Source: Amoebidium appalachense (Eukaryota; Ichthyosporea). From it: a DNA stretch of 64,000 bases. A program made the position numbers and the translations under genes. Location: assembly GCA_963693365.1 (NCBI GenBank), contig CAVNZM010000006.1:4960001-5024000 (forward strand), written 5' to 3'. This document shows positions 55,181 to 64,000 of this stretch, piece after piece; within the stretch, counting starts at the first letter, position 1, and every line of letters starts with the position of its first letter. The notes under the pieces are model-generated. The model saw nothing but the letters and a program-made list of their open reading frames with translations. It made no database searches and was not told the origin of the DNA.

Positions 55181-55910
55181 GCCTAAGGGGCGCAGATTCA
55201 ATGACGTGACGGGGTGTTTGCAAGGCGCTGTGATCTGATTGATTCAGTTGCAACAGCGGATTCATGATGTGTCCGGTTATTGACCGCCTACCATCATGCC
55301 AAACGAACCAATGAGCTTCCCACATTAAATGTTTTAATTACAGTATGCAGTGACTATCGTGTGGAAGCAAATTAGGCCGAACCGTTGTTTTCGGATTGAA
55401 TAAATTAAACCGAAGCAGTCCGTAGACATTTTTGAGTCAGTGAACCTGTTCCAAGTTGAAGAGAGCAAGACCATCATAAGTATCATCAGTACATTGTTAA
55501 GCCAATTGGCCGCACTACAGATTAGGCATGAAAAGATAGTTTTAGGGTGTAAAGCTCCACGTCGGCTATGCCAGCCTCTTAAAGGGCCAGTGGGCAAGAA
55601 AAAAAAAAAGACAAAAAAAAAAAAAAGAGTAACTGCAGGACCCTTAAAGTTCCGATGAAGTTGCCCTGGTTACTAGGTCGTCAAGTTGTATGTTTTTTTA
55701 TAATATGTCTACTGTACCCACAGCTAGCTGTGGCGACCACCACATTTGATTTTCAACCACAATTCCAAATTAGGACAAAATCATGTACAATTCCAAATTA
55801 GGGCAAAATTTTGTACCATCCCGGGAGTCAAATAAAGGCCGCAAGTGGGCCAATTGAACCTTAAAAGCGCCAGCTAATTTCAACCTGATAGGCTATAGCT
55901 ACTCAGAAGT
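53252..55910. other. Intergenic, simple-repeat rich
   Basis: C-rich tract to 53450, unique DNA at 53455-53730, (TA)n at 53883-53926, G-rich and (GA)n blocks at 54140-54980, a 46-nt poly-G run at 55134-55179, and unique AT-rich sequence at 55190-55910 next to the zinc-finger gene. No gene recognised. Confidence 0.6.
53883..53926. repeat. (TA)n microsatellite
   Basis: About 44 bp of TA repeat followed by A/T-rich sequence; the only sizeable TA tract here apart from a short one at 49860-49887. Confidence 0.95.
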
Positions 55911-58040
55911 TCACGACGTAAGAGTCAATCCGTTCAATAAATCCTCGCTCACACCATTTCCGTCCGAAGACATCAATATTATCGCGGCATCACGCTGACT
56001 GAGCTCCGAGTCCTGTGACCCCCTTAAACTAACCGACCCGTTTTCACTGGCACGCCAGCCTACGGTGACACTAACCGCAGAAGGAAGCACAGGCTTTAAA
56101 CTATCGCCTGAACTAGTATCCATTTGTTGAAAGGACCCGAGGATGTACGTACGGTAGGTGCCATGGTTCAATGACATACTATTAGGGATGTTTCCCTCCC
56201 CTGGGTTGGGCCACGAAAACACACAGTGATTGTTGCGACCTGCGGGATTCGGAGTGTGCACCATGGTGTCGAATCCCTGAATCTCCATTCGGGGGGGAAT
56301 TCCCCCATCGGACTCCAATACCTCCCCTCGTGTGCGGCCCGAATCCATTTGCATCCAATGGCTCGACGGATGTTGTTGCCCGAGAGATTGGTTCTCGTAG
56401 AAATTCACAATGTTCCGCGGCTGCAGGCCAAAATCGCCCATTAGATGGTTTGCGGGATGGGCTGTGGGTGTCGACGGGTTGCTCTGATAATATCCACCGG
56501 GGTGCTGGTGCAGAATTCCATCATGCGCATGCCAAAATGGGGGGTTGTTGGCATTCGACCACAGGCCCATGGCATTATCACTGATACAGTAGAAAACACG
56601 GCCAGTGTCACCGTTAAGGTTATTGGTGCCTAAAACCGAGTCTGCATCTAGAGATGTGCCGAGGAGGTTGGGTAGACTCGACGGGTGTGTAAGGGACAGC
56701 GCATTAGCGGGTAGTAAGTGTTGCATGGAATCACCTCCTGCACCCATCGGCACTGAGTATGGGTTCAAGCTCCCGGCCGCCCGGCCCGGGACCACTATCA
56801 GGGGGCCACCACCGTACCGTGGCAACACCTGGGCCGCCATGCGCGCGTCAAGAGATGACGTGGATCGTTTTCGAACGGGACCAACGGAACGATGCGGTGC
56901 AGGCGCCAAGTAAACAGTGGGGCCGCTATCAGAGTCGCAGTTTGCCTCATTGCGAAAGCCACATGGTTGGAGTTGCGAGGGAACCGAGACGCCATGCGGA
57001 TCGTCGGGGTGAACATCATCATCAACTGAAACATCATGGAGGGATTGGTATCCAGGAATACTATCTCTCCTTACGGCATTCCAAACGGCTTGCCCTTCGT
57101 TTCTCAGGGGTACCCATGCCACTGCTGCGTGCGCATCGGTCTTTGGCTGGTTACCGTAACCGTTGTACATGCCTGGGCCTGAGATTAGGGGTTCCCCCGA
57201 CGGAGAATGCAGTGGGCTCTGGGGTGCAGACGCCATCACGGCCTGCATCGAGCGGCTCACCATTACCGCATTCATGCTGGCTCTCCGGCGCCTAAGCACA
57301 TAAGGCCTCCGTGCCGGACCCGGTCTTTCCTCAGGTGGCCGCCAGCCGGTAGCGCTATTTTCCGGCCCCTCATAGCTATAATCCGAGGAGGAGATCGTGA
57401 CTCCACCATTAGTACTCGTGCTACTACTGTGTGCACTTGATACTCTGTCAACACCAAGATCATCTCCTGTCGTAACAAGTCGCACGGCGGGACGTTCAAA
57501 CCCCTGCCCAACCACTAGTCCCTGAGCCTGGGGCCCGAGTGAGCTACGTTTCTGTCTCACTAGAGTCGGTTGTCTACCGGCTGCTACGCGCACAAATGCT
57601 GGCTGCAGTGGCCCGGGTGGCTGAAGTTCACTTCCTGTACTCGGTGCATGACCCGATTGAAAGGATGGAATGCTCATGTGGGGCGTAGCATGACCATGCC
57701 GTGGTGGTAAACTATGCAGTGGGGCCGCAGACCAACTCGATGAAACGTTGGGCTCTGGGGCGGGCTGGGAAACTGTTGCAGTCGTTGGGAGAAGAATTTT
57801 CTTCTTCTTTTGCAGGGGCCCGATGGTGAACCTCCGGTCGCGGTGATATTTGTTGATATGGCTCCGGGCTGTTGCGTTGGATGCGAACATAGCAGGACAG
57901 TACGAGCACTTCACCTTGGGGGGCTCTTTGCGTTCGCAGTCATGATGATCATGTGACGCCATGATGTAAAAATATGATCCCAGCGGTCCGGCCCGAGAGA
58001 AAGGCTTGTGCCCCGCGATGGGCGTGGTGTTAAGATTCAA
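55911..58040 (-). CDS. Single C2H2 zinc-finger protein, intronless
   Basis: A 709-codon frame from ATG 58040 to the stop at 55911; ATG 57962 (MASHDHHD) is an equally good start. One zinc-binding motif near the N-terminus, CSYCPAMFASNATARSHINKYH is C-x2-C-x12-H-x4-H with ligands at about 45, 48, 61 and 66, followed by a basic patch (KYHRDRRF, LQKKKK). The rest is low-complexity, rich in Ser, Pro, Gly, Asn and His, with no other domain that I recognise. Likely a nuclear DNA-binding or regulatory protein, but one finger alone usually needs a partner or dimer. The coding sequence lacks the microsatellites that fill neighbouring introns. Targets are unknown; its place 2.7 kb beyond the aminotransferase gene, in opposite orientation, is the only contextual clue. 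Confidence 0.8.
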   Translation of the reverse strand: MNLNTTPIAGHKPFSRAGPLGSYFYIMASHDHHDCERKEPPKVKCSYCPAMFASNATARSHINKYHRDRRFTIGPLQKKKKILLPTTATVSQPAPEPNVSSSWSAAPLHSLPPRHGHATPHMSIPSFQSGHAPSTGSELQPPGPLQPAFVRVAAGRQPTLVRQKRSSLGPQAQGLVVGQGFERPAVRLVTTGDDLGVDRVSSAHSSSTSTNGGVTISSSDYSYEGPENSATGWRPPEERPGPARRPYVLRRRRASMNAVMVSRSMQAVMASAPQSPLHSPSGEPLISGPGMYNGYGNQPKTDAHAAVAWVPLRNEGQAVWNAVRRDSIPGYQSLHDVSVDDDVHPDDPHGVSVPSQLQPCGFRNEANCDSDSGPTVYLAPAPHRSVGPVRKRSTSSLDARMAAQVLPRYGGGPLIVVPGRAAGSLNPYSVPMGAGGDSMQHLLPANALSLTHPSSLPNLLGTSLDADSVLGTNNLNGDTGRVFYCISDNAMGLWSNANNPPFWHAHDGILHQHPGGYYQSNPSTPTAHPANHLMGDFGLQPRNIVNFYENQSLGQQHPSSHWMQMDSGRTRGEVLESDGGIPPRMEIQGFDTMVHTPNPAGRNNHCVFSWPNPGEGNIPNSMSLNHGTYRTYILGSFQQMDTSSGDSLKPVLPSAVSVTVGWRASENGSVSLRGSQDSELSQRDAAIILMSSDGNGVSEDLLNGLTLTS

Positions 58041-59739
58041 CTCGGCAAATCTTTCGAATAGTCGGGCGAGGTGTCAACTGCAACTAGTACACCCGGAATG
58101 AGGGGGTGGAGTCGCACGGTAAAAACTGTTACAGTATGATATGGGCCGATGTAACAGTTGCCTTTATGCCTAAACACGATGACTTGTATCATGGATGCGT
58201 ACGTGCACGTCCGTGACCTGCAAGGCTCAGACAACAAATCGACTGACTTTCAAGGTCACAGTGGCAAGACTATCTGAGCGTGGCCCACGTGCACTTTGCT
58301 AGCTGGAACGTCAACACTGAGTGCTGAGGTGGCACTGCTGCCAGAGCTGAGCGTGGTGATGATCGGCGCGGAAGCCTTGGTCTGAAATGAAGCCTGCCAG
58401 TGACTCAGTCCGAGTGCGTATATATACGCAATTAAACACATTTAAGTGCTGAGATCCTAAACGTGAGTGACAACAGAAGTGCAACAATGTGTATAGAAAC
58501 GACAAATTGTTGAAACTTTGTGTATCATAGCAAAAATAGGCATGCGCAAGGCTCAGTCGTGTTCAAGCCGTGTTCAAGTCTTGTCAACTGCACATGCAGC
58601 TGATCGTTGCAATTATTTTTCTAGAAGCTACTATGGCGTGACTACTACATTATTGTAGTCTACACGTACGCCAAGCTGAGCCGGACCACTACGCAACAGA
58701 AGGCTAACACACAAAAATAGAAAACATTTGATAAGTATAACGGTTTTGTGTTTGGTTGTAACAACGCAGCAATAACTTGATAGTTACAGACTTACAGTGG
58801 GACTGTGAGAGACAGATTAAGCTGTGAGCCAAAATCTCTCAGCCAATCAAAAAACCTTATGGAATTTGATTGGCTGTGCGCGGCACTGATGTGATTGGCT
58901 CAGCTTGTTGTGCCCGATTGGGTTTGGCAATTAAAGAAATGTACTCTCGTAAACCTCCCAGAGCAACAGCATACTTGGGCAAAATGTAATACAAAAATTC
59001 GAGTGTGACTAAGAGTCACAGAATAAAAGCTAAGCCTTTGCTGCACATAGGGCTATTGTAATCACCTTGCAATCAACATCTTCAGAATTTGATGCTAAGG
59101 GTTTTCTTGGCAAAGGGGGTCTCGGGAGGGAGTGGAGTCATGCCCGGGCTGCCGTTTCTTGTCAGTTTTCTTCCTTCTTCTTCGTCTTTAATTTTCAGTT
59201 ATCAATACAATAAAAAAAATCAATAAAAAAACATTGAATTCTCGACTTCATAATAAGGTGCATATACAATAATCAAAATTAAGTAGGGCGGCAACCTCAC
59301 GCGTACCGAGTCACATCTGTATGTAAATTGAGTCAGTGCACCGTGCGGGCCCCGGGCCGGGCAGTGCGGCTTGGCCATGGCCATCTTTTAGCGCTAGTGG
59401 CGGTGGCCCACTGCCAGGGGCGGGGCGCGGGTCTGTAAAAACGGAAACGGGTCGGACCGAGTCGGGTCTGACTCCCGGCAGGTCTAAAACGGGTCCACCG
59501 GGTCAGGTCTATCTACTATATGCCTCCGCCCAAGTGCCAGCCTCGGCGGCCCGGCCCACCGACCTCCCACTCTCTCTACCCCCTCCCCACCACCCCCTCT
59601 GGCCGGACCCGGTATACCGGGTCTGGGGAAAGGCCAACAGGTCGGATCAGGTCCAAGGCGCGACGGGTCTAAAACCCGGCTCGGGTAGACCCGCCCCAGC
59701 CCTGCGGGCCACGGGTCACAAGGCCGCAAGTATACCACC
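58041..59739. other. Intergenic with a GC-rich GGGTC-rich island
   Basis: Bases 58041-59330 are unique and AT-leaning, with no gene recognised. From 59340 to 59740 the DNA turns strongly GC-rich, and the hexamer CGGGTC or its complement recurs many times at irregular spacing, unlike anything else in the window. Confidence 0.5.
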
Positions 59740-59790
59740 CCATACCTGAGACTGGTTCTCTTTGCCTCGAGTAAACAGCGTAAACCCCCA
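59740..59790 (+). mobile_element. LINE 3'-end fragment
   Basis: About 50 bp equal to the terminal part of the LINE tail (CCTGAGACTGGTTCTCTTTG to GTAAACCCCC), immediately before the truncated copy at 59791. Confidence 0.75.
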
Positions 59791-60727
<937 letters not shown>

Positions 60728-61436
60728 CCTTGGTGACTTGCAAGGGCCACGGGCCCGCGGCCCGTCACCACGTTTATGTACTGTACACTCTGCCTCCCAC
60801 CATATCCCAAAATATAGACCGTGTAAACCCAAACGCGTATACGTAAATTTTTTGGTGCCACCGCTGCAGGTGAGTGGCACCACCGTCATTTCAGTTTCAA
60901 ACCGTTCGCTAACTCCCAAATCGTAATGCGGGCCTGGTAAAACTTTGAAGCGACAAAGGTTCCGGCTGCCGGAGTCGGATTCGGACCCAAAGAAAACCTC
61001 CGAGCAAGGATCGATGCTCTTTTCGGGTCTGTAAGATACATTCAGTGACCGAGCAACCGTCGACTGGTTGGTTGGCGTTGTCACTGACATACATAAATGT
61101 ATATAAATGGGCCCCGCGGCCGCCACTCTTGAGTAATACCGCTGAACTTCATGTCATAACGGTATTCATGTCATTTGAAAGTGATCAACGGTGTCCCCCC
61201 TATGATCACTACTATGATATGATGTAATGATGGAAAACTTTGACCTGGGCTCACGAATGACGATCATCCATCGGAGTCAGCTGCTCCGAATCATGGCCAT
61301 GGAGGCATCTGAGTCATTGAGTCAGGCCTCACGGTGTCACAATGATTACATTCCCAGGCCGGAAAACATCGACAGAGAGAGAGAGATCTAGAGAGAGCCT
61401 CGAGATCAGGCGAGAGATCTAGACTGAGAGAGAGAG

Positions 61437-61552
<116 letters not shown>

Positions 61553-61588
61553 CTCGGAGGGAGAGGGAGGGAGAGAGGGAGAGAGAGA

Positions 61589-61632
<44 letters not shown>

Positions 61633-61840
61633 GAGAGAGTGAGAGAGAGAGAGAGAGAGACTCTCCGAGAGAGAGAACCGTTAGAAGCCCGGGAGAGAGA
61701 GGGGGGGGAGAGAGAGACCGAGATTGAGGCTCGGAGACTCTGAGAGAGAGAGAGAGAAAACTTTAAGGAGAGCCAGCCTCTCTCGACCTCTCTCTCTCTC
61801 TCAGAGTCTCTCTTTCTCCCTCTCTCTCTCTCTCTTGCAC

Positions 61841-61842
<2 letters not shown>

Positions 61843-61917
<75 letters not shown>
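61843..61917. repeat. (GT)n microsatellite
   Basis: About 75 bp of pure GT repeat. Confidence 0.95.
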
Positions 61918-61918
<1 letters not shown>

Positions 61919-61970
61919 CAGTCAGCGGGGGGGGGGGGGGGGGGAGAGGGGGGGGGGGACAGGGGGGTTA

Positions 61971-62011
<41 letters not shown>

Positions 62012-62106
62012 CGTGTATGTGTGTGTATGTGTGTGTGTGTACATGTGTGTGTGTGTGCCACGTGTGTGTGTGCGGGTGTGCCACAACCTGTGTGCTACGT
62101 ACGGTA

Positions 62107-62138
<32 letters not shown>

Positions 62139-62991
62139 ACAGTGTGGCTGTGCCACGTGTGTGCCTGTGTGTGTCCGAGTGACTGTGTGTGTGTGTATAC
62201 GAGGAGGGGAGAGAGGAGGAGATCTAGAGCATAGTAACAGTAGTGTGCTCATTTCTTTAGTAGACCAAGCAAGTGCCAGTCCAATTTTAAAATTTCAGAT
62301 GTGGATGCATGCAAAATATTGGTAATAATAATGTCAGATTTTTTATAGCTGGATGATTCGATAAGATGATCCGGGCACCACACCGTGTACCAATCACACA
62401 AGGAACTTTTGGTACTTCACAGCGAAAGAAGTCTGCAAGCTCGAATGAAAGATAGGCAATACATACCAATCCACAATAAGAAAATTTCAACGCGGTTGGA
62501 TAGTTTGCACCCTTAAAGGCCTATTGGTAACACTAATTCACCCGAGTCGGACGGCGTTCAAAATACATACTATCTATCAACACATTTCCTTTTATAATTT
62601 TTTGGGGAAAAAAAGATATCCAAAGATTAACCACTACATCCGACATCTGCGTTCAACTTCAAGTTGCTCCAAATTCCTTTATATAGTAATTTTACTATGC
62701 CTAACAGCCGAGGTCACCCCATATAAGGGCAATTCCAACTAGTGTTGCCAACCAATAGTAGTAACTTGACGATATATCTTGATTCAATACTGTAACGTAA
62801 AAATTAGTGTTGCGAAATGCCCGAAAACAGACCTCAAACCACATCCAAACACTGTTCAAACTTACACTTGAAGTTCGTTGACATTTTCCTGCTACAGAAG
62901 GTAGCTAACACTACCGAAATACTCTCTTACATACGAGAATAGAATTATGAATATGAATATATATTAAATTTTAATTTGCCGAGAAAAAATG

Positions 62992-63486
62992 CTAGTTTTT
63001 CACCTCTTTTACAGGTGGAAATGGCTTCTGCTTGCTGAGCACCAGTTTTCGCTGTGCCCGATGGATGTACCCTCGGATGTAGTTCTGCGGCACCCAAACA
63101 TACAATTTTAATTGTAATATGCCCCCCACATACAAAATAATATTTGTTGTGCTTTGACTATCTCAGATGAATAGATAACAGATAATAGAAGTATATCGAG
63201 CAATTACTCTCTAGGGAGAAGTGTGCTAATACATCCATGCACCGTGTGTGCACGCTTACACATACACATACGCGCGTGCACACGCACGGACACCGTGACA
63301 TGCCGTCCCCCCCCCCCCCCCCCCCCCCCCCAAAAACCCCCCACCCCCATACATACACGCACGTGCGTGCGCGCGCGCACACACACACACACAAGCTTCT
63401 ACGAGCACACACCGTAACACAAATCATACATGCGTTAACACGGCAGAGCGTGTCGACTTGTGTGTGCCAGTGTAATGTATTTTCGT

Positions 63487-63531
<45 letters not shown>

Positions 63532-63630
63532 ATGTAGAGAGTGGGAGGAAACGACGTGGATGTAATAAACCTTCAAAACAATTTTGCAGAAATCACGATC
63601 AGACACCTGAACAGAGCCTCTCATCCTTCC
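62992..63630 (-). CDS. Possible last two exons of an unrecognised gene
   Basis: Minus strand. A putative exon ending at 63571 (frame VQVSDRDFCKIVLK, donor AAG|GTTTAT; start near 63625) and a final exon 63084-62992 after a good acceptor (GGTGCCGCAG), encoding NYIRGYIHRAQRKLVL then SKQKPFPPVKEVKN and a TAG stop. Both are in phase 0 at the junction and have amphipathic, non-repetitive coding texture. The intron contains poly-C, (CA)n and poly-G like those of the confirmed genes. I do not recognise the family. Upstream exons, if any, would lie beyond 63700 or outside the window. Confidence 0.35.
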
Positions 63631-63825
63631 AGTTTCACGTGCGTGTGTGTGTGCGCGTGTGTGCGTGTGTGCGCAGGCGCATGTGGGTGCCTGCACCCGT
63701 GTATGTCTGTATGAGGAAGCGCGCTCTTGCGTGAAGCAGTGTCTGTGACCAGGGAGAGAGGCAGGCCTCAGATAGGGAAAGGAGCAAAGATGGGAGCGGG
63801 AGGGGGGAGGGAGGGAGGGAGGGAG

Positions 63826-63868
<43 letters not shown>

Positions 63869-64000
63869 GATATATGCATTCGAAGGTTGGAACTCGGAAA
63901 GGTGGATACATCAACAGACACTTCGACAAAACGGGAGGAGCAGCGGGAAGGGGGTGGTAGGGTAAGGTGTATACGTGCCCGGGGGGAGGGGGGGGGGGGG
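63631..64000. other. Window end, simple repeats
   Basis: GT-rich stretch (63640-63700), a (GGGA)n block and a poly-G run at 63830-63867, ending in poly-G. No coding feature seen. Confidence 0.5.

Overview
The window is nuclear DNA from a eukaryote. Genes have spliceosomal introns with GT...AG ends, and coding exons are embedded in very large amounts of simple-sequence DNA: poly-G/C runs up to about 64 nt and long (GT)n/(CA)n, (GA)n, (TA)n and poly-T/A tracts. I cannot name the species. A bHLH-zipper protein that resembles fungal-type factors, a proteinase K-like protease and a fungal-type A-T-TE synthetase suggest a microbial opisthokont (a fungal relative or unicellular holozoan). This is inference.

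Layout: 1-3797 (-) subtilisin-like protease, 3' end outside the window. 3.8-9.9 kb is intergenic and mostly simple repeats. 9932-13163 (-) is a two-exon NRPS-like enzyme, adenylation-carrier-thioesterase with no condensation domain; it carries one apparent frameshift in a G8 run. 17525-22536 (-) is a single-exon MFS transporter of the metabolite:H+ symporter type, split by a 3.6 kb LTR retrotransposon with two matching 480-bp LTRs and a 5-bp target duplication. 23623-24475 is a MITE inside a (GT)n tract. 25535-34744 (-) is a many-exon, Gln-rich bHLH-leucine-zipper transcription factor with a 21-nt microexon. 35430-38296 (-) is a 5'-truncated LINE with an intact reverse transcriptase ORF. 40793-53251 (+) is a complete 12-exon tyrosine-aminotransferase-like gene (410 aa). 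55911-58040 (-) is an intronless protein with one C2H2 zinc finger. 59740-60727 (+) holds further pieces of the same LINE, and 62992-63630 (-) possibly the last two exons of an unrecognised gene.

Functional reading: the aminotransferase would make 4-hydroxyphenylpyruvate. The A-T-TE enzyme has the architecture of fungal quinone/furanone synthetases that dimerise arylpyruvates, and its adenylation domain lacks the Asp that normally binds a substrate alpha-amino group. An organic-acid-type transporter and two transcription factors lie between or beside them. Together they could form an arylpyruvate-derived metabolite locus in an organism where this is not expected. The genes are spread over about 43 kb and the aminotransferase may simply serve tyrosine catabolism, so this is a hypothesis.

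All exon coordinates were derived by eye from splice consensus and reading-frame continuity. Most poly-Pro, poly-Gly, (HT)n and (CV)n reading frames are translations of microsatellites and were left out.
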